Shown here piece after piece: positions 1 to 9,990 of a stretch of DNA of 64,000 nucleotides; position 1 is the stretch's first letter; every line of letters begins with the position of its first letter. The stretch is from Geosiphon pyriformis (lineage: Eukaryota > Glomeromycota > Glomeromycetes > Archaeosporales > Geosiphonaceae): assembly GCA_016748015.1 (NCBI GenBank), contig JAAOMT010000436.1, positions 2,230,048 to 2,294,047 on the forward strand. Direction: 5' to 3'. The notes under the pieces are model-generated. The model searched no databases, was not told where the DNA came from, and saw only the letters and a program-made list of their open reading frames with translations. The position numbers were made by a program, and so were the translations under genes.

Positions 1-2173
1 GGGTATTGTTTACAGTGGCTTCTGTATACATAGCAGTGATTGGGCGTTTTTCGTCCAATGCTGCTCCACTGAACATAGCCTCGTTTTCCTCTAATTTAAA
101 AGGAAAAATAGCTGCGAGGCTGCTATCTTCGGTGGCAACTGCTGGTGGTATTGTCTGGCTCAATTTGGAGGAATTCTTGGTTCTGTTTATGTTTCTACCA
201 TCATTGTTTCCGATGATCAGGTTTTCCAGTATATTAAGGTAAGTTTGTTGATAATTTTGGTAGTTTGGATTGGTTTGCTGATTGGTTTTGGCACGGTTTG
301 GATTCCTCTGGACCAATGCATTCTGGTTTTACATGGGCTGATTTTGGGCCTCGGAACGCCAATTTGGGTTGGCTATCATGGGCTGTTGCTGGTAAGCTCC
401 TTGATTTTGATACGTGGTGGGATATTGGCATGGTATTGGCGTGTACTGGCTTCTGGGCATTTGGGGTGGCACGTAGTAATTATTTTCGTGTGCTTCCTAC
501 ATCATTCGCGTTCAACATTGACTAATCAAATGTCCTATGCATTTGCAAAAATGGCAGGCGCGTGTTTCTGTTCTGAATTCCTAGCGCGATGAGCGATTAT
601 TTCGACTGTCGCTGACTTCCTGGCTGCGTCTTTGGGGTGGTTGGTATGTATTTTTTCTCAGATCTGGGATGAGGTAACTTTTTATTTTCTTAGAGAGTTC
701 CTTCCCTAATCGCGTTACTCTTTTCTCTAATGTTTCTGTCTTATTTTCCTCCATTACTATGTTAACCATTTGACTATGGTTAGCTTCTTTCTCAGCCGAT
801 TCAAGGGCTCTGGCAAGCGTAACGGCTTCTGGTAAGGAATTAGGGTGGGCAGGACGTACTCTTCCTAAAATGCTGCTTTTTAATCCTCTAATAAACTGAT
901 TTAAAACCTGAGGATCAGTGTAGTATCCTTGTTCAATTGCTTCAATCTGATGGCGAATTTGATTGAATCGAGCAAAGTATTGGGTGATAGTTTCACTGGT
1001 ATTTTGCTTGATAGTATTGAATTCGTTCTGTAGTTGGATTACGGCGTTTGGGTCGCTAAAATACTCCAGGAGTGCATTTTTAAATTCAGTGAAGCTCGTG
1101 GGTTTTGTTTCCAGGCTTTGATACCATGAGTCGGCTGTGCCTTTCAGGAAGAAAGGTAATGTTTGAATTGCTCTTTGGTCGTTTCAGTTATTTGCTTGGA
1201 TGGCTTTTTGTGCTTCTCTGAATCATGTGTACATGTCCATTTCTTCTTCCTCTTCTGAAAAATCTGTTAGTCTTGCAATGTATGGTGTGGTCATTTCGTT
1301 GCCGTTTTCTGCTGGTGGGTTTATTGGTCTAAGAGGAGATGAGATGATATTTCCTTGAGCGTTCCTAAAGGTGGCTTCCCTTATATCCAGTTCTTCCTCT
1401 TGATCATGAGTTTTTTGGTTTCTGGACTGGCTGCTTGTTCCAGTGACTGGTCTTGTGATTGTTTTTTCGCTGGTCTCTTTTTTGGATTCCAATTCAGACT
1501 CCTCTTCACGGTTTTCAAACCCCATTCTAAATTTTGGCTGAAAAAGAGGGTTTTGGAATAGTGATGAATATCCTTCTGTAATTGGTATGTCTTCCCAGTT
1601 ACATTGTTTAATTTTATCAATATAACTAGGAGTTCTTGGCGTTTGTGGAGTTGATGTTGATGATGATGCAGCTCCTAATGGAATTTGTATCTTATTTTCT
1701 GGTGAAAAATGGTATGATTTATCTTCTGGTGAATAAATACATTGTTTCTTTATTGATTGAGTGACAGTTTTCTTTGGCGTTTGAGCTAGTGTTCCTAGTT
1801 TTTGCTGGTTACTTTCCTGATTAGTTTCTAAATTTTCTTTGGTTTTGTTGGCGCATTCCCTAGTGTTTCCTGTGAATATTAGAAAATTTTCATTGGCATA
1901 TTGCTCAATTTCTCGATGGATTTTGACAATAGTTGCAGCTATTACTGCTACTTCTTTTGTAGTGTATTGTGATAATTCTCTATACAATCCAAGTTTTGCA
2001 TTGTGTGGTTCTTCTTCCTTTCCTATATGATAATTTATTCTGGCGTTGATATAATAAGTAAGAGCAGATTCTGCTGGACAACACCCTTCTGGTAATCCAA
2101 GATCACTTTGATTTTGTGTGTAAATAGCACAGCAGAATTCAAGAACAGTAAGATTAGGGGTTTTTGTCGCCAC
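1..2173 (-). pseudogene. gag: Family-2 gag-protease polyprotein with in-frame stops
   Basis: A single reading frame can be followed from 2173 to the window edge. It holds a gag N-terminal region, a Ser/Thr/Glu-rich linker, a retrotransposon gag (capsid-like) domain at about 1220-770, a CCHC zinc knuckle (C-x2-C-x4-H-x4-C) at 515-556, a Gln/Asn/Pro-rich stretch, and the start of the protease region at the edge. Six in-frame stops interrupt it: TGA 1223-1225, TGA 1184-1186, TAG 581-583, TGA 512-514, TAG 497-499 and TAA 329-331. Each is explained by one C-to-T or G-to-A change at a Trp, Gln or Arg codon, with no frameshift. No ATG lies in the leader; the frame opens at a GTG (2171-2173) in good context, as in copy I. 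Gag packages element RNA and protease matures the polyprotein; this copy is inactive. Confidence 0.8.
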
Positions 2174-2236
2174 TTTTGTCTTTTCCTTTTTAGCAATGAA
2201 TTATTGCTAATTATTATTTCCTTTTTGATTTTCTTT

Positions 2237-2253
2237 CCTCGTAGGGTTCACCA
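2237..2253 (-). other. Primer-binding site of copy H
   Basis: Read on the minus strand, TGGTGAACCCTACGAGG begins two bases after the LTR end. TGG is the complement of a tRNA CCA tail, as expected for minus-strand priming. It shares most positions with the family-1 site (TGGTGCTCCCTGTGAGG), so both families may use related tRNAs. The tRNA is not identified. Confidence 0.55.
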
Positions 2254-2255
2254 AA

Positions 2256-3116
2256 TGTTACGGGATGGTTTTCTTGTTATATTTAATTGCTGATATCCCG
2301 CTTTAATTGCAATCAGTCTTTCGTGAATTCCTCAATTCTATTTGTGTGATAATGTCACTGTTACGCTTTCTTTTTACTGTTGTGATGTAAGTTATTCTTT
2401 AATTCTTGATTGTTGTGTGTGTTTATGTACTCCTTCTCAGAGGCTGAACTGAAATCTACCCACTGTCTGGGGTCTTCTCTGAGGCTATCCTTGCAATTGC
2501 CTGATGTGTTTCTCTAATCTAGAAACACAGAATGTTAATGGTCTTTAGTGCTTTTCTAATTCTCACAATAAAGCTTTTATCAATTAGTAACAACGTGAAT
2601 AATCTTGATCAAGGATTATTCTTCCAAGGGATTCAGTTGATGAATGATAGTTTCATTCAATAAATAATACAAGTAAGTTTCTTAATACTTTGGATTGTGA
2701 TAGTTCCGTTTTAAATATTTTTTTTCATTTCTTTTTGATTTTTTAAAGGTTTCTTGGGATATTTAATTTGAAAGTATGATTTAAAGTGGAGTTTGTCAGA
2801 TAAAATTGGATCTGTTGCTTGATAAGTTATGATTTTTATTACTTGATTGATTATTTCCCAATATTAAAACTACTGTATATATACATGTTTGTAGTTCTAC
2901 GAGAAAATACTTTCTTTTTGATATTTCAACCTGGTGTTTGCTGCTATCACCAGTTGGTGTTGGCTGCTATTGTGAACTGGTGTTTGCCACTATCGCGAAA
3001 TGGTGTTTGCTACTATGTTAATCATTACCTTTCTAAGATTATTACTGTGCTATATTATGATTGAATAGTTTGTATTATTTTTATGATTCTTTTTGCTAAA
3101 TTCTTAAACTGTAACA
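2256..3116 (-). repeat. 5' LTR of family-2 copy H
   Basis: An 861-bp block bounded by TGTTAC at 2256 and GTAACA ending at 3116, next to the primer-binding site on one side and interrupted copy-A sequence on the other. It contains four tandem units of 23 bp starting at 2933, 2956, 2979 and 3002, each beginning GGTGTTTGC or a close variant. The 3' LTR is outside the window, so LTR identity cannot be used to date the insertion. Confidence 0.75.
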
Positions 3117-4265
3117 CCGGTTGTAGTGGTATCCAAGAAAAGAGGAACCCTATGCTTTTGTGTTAATTATTACCAATTAAATGCCATTACTGAAAGAAAC
3201 ATGTACCCACTTCTCAAGATTGATGCAATGCTAGACCAATTCCATGGTGCCGCTTTCTTCTCAACCATTAACTTAACTACTGGATTCTGGCAAGTAGAGA
3301 TGGATCCAGAAAGTAGAAAGAAAACTGCCTTCATCACCAAGTATGGCACCTACAAATTTACAGTCATGCCTTTTGGTCTCACAAATGCTCCTCCCACATT
3401 TCAACGCTTAATGGACAAAGTATTTGAATCAGTAAAAGAAAACTTAGTTCTAGTCTACTTGGACAATATAATGGTATACTCAAAAACCTGGGATGAACAC
3501 CTTGAACATTTGCAAAAGGTTTTTGACCTCCTTAGAAATGCTGGCCTCAAAATCAATCCAATCAAATCATTCTTTGGATGTCAATCCACTCAGTTCCTTG
3601 GCCATCTTATTACAAAAAATGGAATCTTCTCTGATCCAGCCAAAATTGAAAAAGTTCAAAACATTAGACAATCAATGAATGTTTATGAACTACACTCTTT
3701 TCTTGGTTTGGCCTCTTATTATCGCAAGTTTGTCAAGGATTTCTCCAAAATTGCCACTCTTTTCAATCAGCTACTTAGGAAAAACATCAATTATCACTGG
3801 GGCACTCATCAACAAAAAGCATTTGAAATTCTGAAGGAAAAACTGGTTACAGAACCCATCCTCATGTAACCTAATCTGGATCAACTTTTTATCCTCCATA
3901 CTAATGCATTTGGTTATGAACTTGGTACTGTTCTTTCCCAGAAAGACGAAGATGGCAGGGAACATGCCGTAGCATATGCCAGTAGAACTCTCACACCAGC
4001 AGAAAAGAACTACTCAGTCACAGAATAAGAATGCTTAGCAGTAGTTTGGGCTACCAGCTACTGGGACAAATATCTTAAAGGTGTAAAATTTTTGGTGGTA
4101 ACAGATAATCAAGCTTTGGTTTGACTACGCAACAAAAAAAACCTAGAAAATAAATGGATAACTCACTGGATACTTCACTTGGATGAATTCGACTATGACA
4201 TTCAACACCACAAAAGAGCTAATCATCAAAACGCTGATGCTCTCTCCAGACTTACCATTCAGTGA
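3117..4265 (+). pseudogene. pol: Copy A reverse transcriptase-RNase H (partial)
   Basis: C-terminal part of the protease-RT-RNase H ORF, starting inside RT palm sequence (VVVSKK) because copy H interrupts it. RT is followed by an RNase H domain and the family's terminal LTIQ plus TGA at 4263-4265. The catalytic YLDD is YLDN here (GAC AAT), a change that should abolish polymerase activity. In-frame stops: TAA 3867-3869 (Gln in other copies), TAA 4026-4028 (Gln) and TGA 4122-4124 (Trp). No frameshift is seen. Confidence 0.85.
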
Positions 4266-4330
4266 TAGTAAAACCCTCTCAAACCAAACCAACTTAATTA
4301 TTTGTAACTCCCCCACAAACAAACATGATA

Positions 4331-5644
4331 ATGGACTTGGACAACTACTCTGCCTTAATGGAATTTTTGGGTAAAGAACAATACCCGCTGGACTATACTT
4401 GACAGCAAAGAAAACATTTGTGCAAACAATCAAATTTCTATTTGATTTGCCAGAAACAGTTATATAAAAGAAATAAAAAAGATCCTGACCGCCCTTAAAG
4501 AGTCATTAGATTTGAAGAAAGAGAAATTGTGATCTACAATATGCATACTGATCCATTAGCTGGACACTTTGGAAAAACAAAAATGATTCAGAAAACTTTA
4601 GCTCGCTATTATTAGCCTATCTTAGGAAAAGACATTGCTGAATACATCAAAACCTGTGATACCTGCCAAAGAAGAGAAAAACCTAATCACAAGGAAAATA
4701 TCCATCCAATCTCTGTTGGTCAACCATTTGACAGAATTGGTATAGATGTTGTTAGACCTTTAATAGTAACTCCTGATGGCAATAGATATATTATCACAGC
4801 TACCGACTATTTTACAAAGTGGGTAGAAGCAAGAGCCACCCCAGATCAAACAGCAGTCTCAATTGCCAATTTCATTTATGAAGATATTATCTGTCGCCAT
4901 GGCTGCCCCAAAGAACTTTTATCTGATAGAAGAAGAGCTTTTCTCAGTACACTGGTTGAAGAACTTTGCAGAAAAATGGGAATACATTATAAACTCTTTT
5001 CCCCTTATCACTCCCAAACAAATGGCCTAGTGGAACATTTCAATAGAACACTATGTGAAACCCTAGCCAAAACCAGTGAAGAAACTAACCTATGGGACAA
5101 AGTATTGCCTTCAGCTTTGTTCGCCTACAGAACTGTGAATCATGACATAACAAGTTATGAATCCTTTTATCTGCTCTATGGACAAATGGCAACTCTACCA
5201 ATAGAAACAGATATAGAAACAATATCTTTTGAAGAAATAACAATAAGAGATTACAAGGACATTTTGCAAAGAAGACTTGGTACCATTCTTGACTTATTGG
5301 TAGAAGCACAAATAATTGCCTTTGAAAAGATAAAACAGTTCCAAGAGAAGCTTAAAAAGAAAAAGACCTATAAAACACTTTCCTTAAGTGTTGGTGACTT
5401 AGTTTTGGAATACCATTCAGACAGAGACAATGTCTATGGTAATAAATTCTCCAGCCACTGGAAAAAACCTTTTATAGTCAACAAAGTTTTAAACAATGGT
5501 TCATATATCCTACAAAATCAATATGGAACAATATTCAGTGATTACCCTGTTCATGGCATGTGACTCAAGAAATATCACAAACAATCTGATTGGTTACCTG
5601 TTGTAGTAATACTGACCCAAATGATCAGCAAAAATCAGATATAA
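4331..5644 (+). pseudogene. pol: Copy A integrase ORF
   Basis: Integrase in a frame different from RT-RNase H, starting at ATG 4331 (another in-frame ATG at 4325), 68 nt after the start of the RNase H stop codon. It has an N-terminal H2C2 zinc-binding region (His pair, then CDTC), the DDE core and a C-terminal tail after the NGLVEHFNR segment. It decays by substitutions at TGA (Arg in other copies, near 4402), TAA near 4496, TAG near 4614 and TGA 5561-5563. The end overlaps ORF3 by 55 nt. Confidence 0.82.
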
Positions 5645-6342
5645 ATAAATGCACCATTCCCAAAACAGAGATATCTTCAATCGACATGAACAATTATTTT
5701 CTGGATCAAAACATTCAAAATGCTTTCTATATTCTCCATGAGTACTGGATCAAGAACTATCCAAATGCTACTCTGACTATTGGAAAACAAACCACCATAA
5801 CAGACAACAGTGGAACTCACACTGTTATCAGACCAAAGAAAACAACTACCAAAAGAGAAAGAATTGGTGGCAAAATGGATAAATACCTGCTAGAAAGCAT
5901 AACAGCAGCAATACTTTTACCTTTCAGCACAATTGGAAAAATGATATAAGAAATCTTGCCCATAGACAAAGACTTGTTATATGGAAGACAACTAAAACTC
6001 TATGGTCATCTTGGTAAAATTATAGAAGACATGAAGCTCACGAAGAAAACAACTTCAGAGATACAAGTGGAAATTTTGGGCATTATACAATTGGATGTCC
6101 CAAGAGTTTTGACCATTGCTAGAAGAGCCAAAACTCTTATACAAAGATTTGGTCTCTTGGATACAAAACTTATTTCACCTCAAGTATTATATACTTTGTC
6201 CACAAAAAACTTCAACAAAGTAGTTAGTTTTGAGTTAGACAAAACCCTTTACATAGACTATTCCATAAATAGCTTGATTTCGCCAGAGCTCAATCTCTTT
6301 GGAGAGGATGATGTTACAGTTGAAACCCATAGTTTTTATTAG
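5590..6342 (+). pseudogene. Copy A ORF3, unknown protein, one stop
   Basis: A 753-nt frame opening right after TGA 5587-5589, in the -1 frame relative to integrase and overlapping its last 55 nt. First codon is TTG; the first in-frame ATG is codon 33. It ends with TAA 31 bases into the 3' LTR. One in-frame stop, TAA 5947-5949, replaces a Gln codon of other copies. No signal peptide or hydrophobic membrane segment is seen, so it is not a typical env. I recognise no domain. Confidence 0.75.
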
Positions 6343-6965
6343 TTATCACATGTATTAGTCACTAATATCATATAATTAGCCACTCTATTTTTAGATAGTG
6401 ATCGTTAACCTGATTATTGACCTGATCATTGACCTGGTCGTTGACCACTTTAGATAGCTATATAAGTGATGATTCTCTTAGCTGTAGAAAGACATAATCA
6501 AAGTAATGAAATAAAACAATATCAATTACTTCTTCTTATATCGCTTATTTCCCTTTCCTTACCTTCAAGTATCTACTTGTTGGCATTCACATACCTTATC
6601 TTTTCCCCTTCTTGATTTGTATTTGTTAGAATTAGTCTGAGAAGCAATTGGCTTGCTCTTGTAATTCATTAAATAAAGAAACAATTGAAAAGCACAACAA
6701 TATCTGTTATTGATTCTAAGAATTGCCAAGTTGAGGCATAGAATAATAGCAGCAGTGTTATCTTGTTAACAATCACGGACTATCCCTCTACCTTCAGATT
6801 TAAGAAAAGATTAGCGACTGTGATTTTTATGAGACTGATCACACACATTAAATTTCTACTTATTCAATTCGCTCCCTTATTGTAATTCCCTCTTTGTTTA
6901 TTTCTATCACTATACAATACTGTTCTCCCTTGCTATCCGTTAGCTTGTTACTCCAACCTGTAACA
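6312..6965 (+). repeat. 3' LTR of copy A
   Basis: 654 bp from TGTTACAG to TGTAACA. Carries three 12-bp TGACCTGATCAT-type repeats just upstream of a TATATAAG box, and an AATAAA further on. Its right flank is ATAT, then LINE sequence. Confidence 0.9.
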
Positions 6966-7216
6966 ATATTACTGGAATAACTACAAAAATCAGATTAGCC
7001 AACTTGCAGGCACAAAAATGGTCAGCTCATAGTATATTTGAATATCCTACTAAGGAACAATCTAAGTCAGAGGTTAATCTTATAGCAAATATCATGCAAA
7101 TAATGAAAGAAAGGAGCATCTCATTCAAAAGCTCTGGTAACACACATGGGATACTTGAATCTTCAAGACCACATGCACACCTAATTGAGATTATTATAGC
7201 TTCAGATACAACCTAC
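6966..7216 (+). pseudogene. LINE L1 fragment (RT C-terminal/linker), upstream of copy B
   Basis: Plus-strand coding remnant with the frame running through KIRLANLQAQKW and then a helical, polar segment, typical of the region between RT thumb and RNase H in non-LTR elements. It ends at target sequence CTAC, where copy B is inserted, and resumes at 14952. Its left edge abuts the 3' LTR of copy A. See the inversion finding for its likely missing 5' part. Confidence 0.6.
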
Positions 7217-7944
7217 TGTTATGGGTTGGAGTAACAAACTAATGGATAGCAAAGGAGAACAGTATTGTATGGTGATGGAAATAAACAAAGAAGGAATTAC
7301 AATAAGGAAGCAAATTAAATAAGTAGTAATTCAATGTATGTGATCAGTCTCATAAAAATCACAGTCGCTAATCTTTTCTTAAATCTGAAGATAGAGGAAT
7401 AGTCCATGATTGTCAACAAGATAACACCGCTGCTATTATTCTATGCCTCAACTCGGCAATTCTTAGAATCAATAACAGGTATCATTGTACTTTTCAATCA
7501 TTTCTTTATTTAATAAATTACAAGAGCAAGCCAATTGCTTCTCAGGCTAATTCTAACAAATACAAATCAAGAAGGGGAAAAAATAAGGTATGTAAATGCC
7601 AACAAGTAGATACTTGAAGGTAAGGAAAGGGGAATAAGCGATTATAAGAGAAAGTAATTGATATTGTTTATTTCATTACTTTTGATCATGTCTTTTTACA
7701 GCTAAGGGAATCATTGCTTATATAGCTATCTAAAGTGGTCAACGACCAGGTCAATGATCAGGTCAATGATCAGGTCAATGATCAGGTCAATGATCAGGTC
7801 ATTGATCAGGTCAATAATCAGGTCAATAGTCAGGTCATTGATTAGGTCAATGATCACTATCTAAAAATAGAGTGGCTAATTTATGTGACATCAGTGGCTA
7901 ATACATGTGATAATTAATAAAAACTATGTGTTTCAACCATAATA
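7217..7944 (-). repeat. 3' LTR of copy B
   Basis: 728 bp. Longer than its partner mainly because its 12-bp AGGTCAATGATC-type array has nine units against six in the 5' LTR. The internal-side terminus is CATAATA instead of CATAACA (a C-to-T change). The ORF3 stop codon lies inside it. Confidence 0.92.
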
Positions 7945-8666
7945 TCATCCTCTCCAAAGAGATTGAACTCCGGCGAAATCAAACTATTTATGGAATAGTC
8001 TATGTAAAAAGTTTTGTCTAACTCAAAACTAACTAGTTTGTTGAAGTTTTTTGTGGATAGAGTATATAGTACTTGAGGCGAAATAAGCTTTGTATTCAAG
8101 AGACCAAATCTTTGTATAAGAGTTCTGGCTCTTCTTGCAATGGTCAAAACTCTTGGGACATCCAATTGTATAATGCCCAAAATTTCCACTTGTATCTCTG
8201 AAGTTGTTTTCTTCATGAGCTTCATGTCTTCTATGATTTCACCAAGATGACCATAGAGTTCTAGTTGTCTTCCATATGACAAGTTTTTGTCTATAAGCAA
8301 TATTTTTTGTATTGTTTTTCCAATTGTGCTGGAAGGTGAAAGTATCACTGCTGTTATGCTTTCCAGCAAGTATCTATCTATTTTGCCACCAATTCTTTCT
8401 CTTCTGGTAGTTGTTTTCTTTGGTCTAATAACAGTGTAAGTTCCACTGTTGTCTGTTATAGTGGTTTGTTTTCCGATAGTCAGAGTAGCATTTGGATAGT
8501 TCTTAATCCAGTACTTATGGAGAGTATAGAAAAGGTTTTGAATGTTTTGATCCAGGAAATAATTATTCATGTCAATTGAAGATACCTCTGTTTTGGAAAT
8601 GGTGCATTTATTTATATCTAATTTTTGCCGATTATTTGGGTCGGTATTACCACAACAGGTAACCAA
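7914..8666 (-). CDS. Copy B ORF3, unknown 250-residue protein, uninterrupted
   Basis: Open for 250 codons with no internal stop, while gag and pol of the same element carry several. It opens after a TGA with a TTG codon; the first ATG is codon 33. Visible parts: a Cys-containing N-terminus, an Asp/Asn-rich segment (IDMNNYFLDQNIQN), a basic patch (RPKKTTTRRERIGGK) that could bind nucleic acid or act as a nuclear signal, and a long charged helical C-terminal half ending VETHSFY. The last residues are encoded by the LTR. Overlaps integrase by 49 nt in the -1 frame. No membrane segment, so unlike env. Function unknown. Confidence 0.75.
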   Translation of the reverse strand: MVTCCGNTDPNNRQKLDINKCTISKTEVSSIDMNNYFLDQNIQNLFYTLHKYWIKNYPNATLTIGKQTTITDNSGTYTVIRPKKTTTRRERIGGKIDRYLLESITAVILSPSSTIGKTIQKILLIDKNLSYGRQLELYGHLGEIIEDMKLMKKTTSEIQVEILGIIQLDVPRVLTIARRARTLIQRFGLLNTKLISPQVLYTLSTKNFNKLVSFELDKTFYIDYSINSLISPEFNLFGEDDIMVETHSFY

Positions 8667-9925
8667 TCAGGTCGTTTGTGATATTTCTTGAGTCACGTGC
8701 CATAAACAGGGCGATCACTGAATATTGTTTCATATTGATCTTGTAAGATATAAGAACCATTGTTCAAAACTTTGTTAACTATAAAGAGTTCTTTCCACCA
8801 GCTAGAGAATTTATCACCATAGACATTGTCTCTGTCTGAATGGTATTCCAAAACTAAGTCACCAACACTTAAGGAAAGTGTTTTATAGGTCTTTTTCTTT
8901 TTGAGCTTCTCTTGAACCTGTTTTATCTTTTCAAAGGCAATTATCCGTGCTTCTACTAATGAGTCAAGAATGGTACCAAGTCTTCTTTGCAAAATGTCTT
9001 TGTAATCTCTTATTGTTATTTCTTCAAAAGATATTGTTTCTATATCCGTTTCTATTGGTAGAGTTGCCATTCGTCCATAGAGCAGATAAAAGGATTCATA
9101 ACTTGTTATGTCATGATTCACAGTTCTGTAAGCAAACAAGGCTGAAGGCAATACTTTGTCCCATAGATTGGTTTCTTCACTGGTTTTGGCTAGGGTTTCA
9201 CATAGTGTTCTATTGAAACGTTCCACTAGGCCATTTGTTTGGGGGTGATAAGAGGAAGAGAGTTTATAACGTATTCTCATTTTTTTGCAAAGTTCTTCAA
9301 CCAGTATACTGAGAAAAGCTCTTCCTCTATCAGATAAAAGTTCTTTGGGGCAGCCATGGCAACAGATAATATCTTCATAAATAAAATTGGCAATTGAGAC
9401 TGCTGTTTGATCTGGGGTGGCTCTTGCTTCTACCCACTTTGTAAGATAGTCGGTAGCTGTGATAATGTATCTGTTGCCATCAGGAGTTACTGTTAAAGGT
9501 CCAACAACATCTATACCAATTCTATCAAATGGTTGACCAACAGAGATTGGATGGATATCTTCCTTGTGATTGGGTTTTCCTCTTCTTTGGCAGGTATCAC
9601 AGGTTTTGATGTATTCAGCAATGTCTTTTCCCAAGGTAGGCCAATAATAGCGAGCTAAAGTTTTCTGAATTGTTTTTGTTTTTCCAAAGTGTTTAGCTAA
9701 TGGATCAGTGTGCATATTGTAGATCACAATTTCTCTTTCTTCAAATCTAATGACTCTCTGGGGGCAGTCAGGATCTTTTCTATTTCTTTTATATAACTAG
9801 TTCTGGTGAATCAAATAGAAATTTGATTGTTTGCGCAAATGTTTTCTTTGCTGTCGATTATAGTCCAGCAGGTATTGTCCTTTACCCAAAAATTTCATTA
9901 AAGCAGAGTAGTTGTCCAAGTCCAT
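8618..9925 (-). pseudogene. pol: Copy B integrase ORF
   Basis: 436-codon frame from ATG 9925-9923, 68 nt after the start of the RNase H stop and in a different frame. Contains the H2C2 region, the catalytic D, D and E with D,D(35)E spacing (ID of IGID, SD of LLSDRG, E of LVERFNR) and a C-terminal segment ending in the ORF3 overlap. Two in-frame stops: a Gln-to-TAG before the zinc region near 9797, and TGA 8693-8695 replacing Arg (CGA). Otherwise among the best preserved integrases here. Confidence 0.85.
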
Positions 9926-9990
9926 TATCGTGTTTGTTTGTGGGGGAGTTACAAATAATTAAGTTGGATTGGTTTGAGAGGGTTTTACTA

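Larger units (their letters stand above)
1..3116 (-). mobile_element. Ty3/gypsy family-2 copy H (5' part), inserted in copy A
   Basis: Minus-strand LTR retrotransposon running off the left edge. Order in its own direction: 5' LTR (3116-2256), primer-binding site, leader, then one long gag-protease frame to position 1. The base after the LTR (3117) begins the RT sequence of copy A (CCGGTTGTAG here, CCAGTTGTAG in other copies), so H landed inside A's pol and is the younger insertion. The other half of A should lie left of the window. H differs from the family-1 elements in LTR, gag and protease, and resembles copy I. Confidence 0.85.
3117..6965 (+). mobile_element. Ty3/gypsy family-1 copy A (3' half)
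   Basis: Plus-strand element interrupted at its RT by copy H. From 3117 it holds the rest of RT, RNase H, integrase, ORF3 and a 3' LTR. The base after the LTR starts LINE coding sequence, with ATAT as 3' flank. The 5' half should lie beyond position 1. Lengths and frames of the integrase ORF (1314 nt) and ORF3 (753 nt) match the family with no indels; decay is by substitution stops. Confidence 0.88.

Noticed and set aside
245-592. Plus-strand hydrophobic frames at the window start
   Set aside because: Antisense of the Gln/Asn/Pro-rich family-2 gag C-terminal region, which has a continuous frame on the minus strand.
2819-3064. 81-codon plus-strand frame in the family-2 LTR
   Set aside because: It lies within the LTR and includes the 23-bp tandem units; no protein similarity.
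7740-7857. Regular 12-bp repeats as a CRISPR-like array
   Set aside because: Units are contiguous with no unique spacers, lie inside every LTR and are in a eukaryotic retrotransposon.
7740-7857. AGGTCA units as nuclear-receptor half-sites
   Set aside because: Fungi of this type lack such receptors; the match is to a six-base word and is probably coincidental.
7914-8666. ORF3 as an envelope gene
   Set aside because: No signal peptide, no hydrophobic fusion or anchor segment and no Cys-rich ectodomain.
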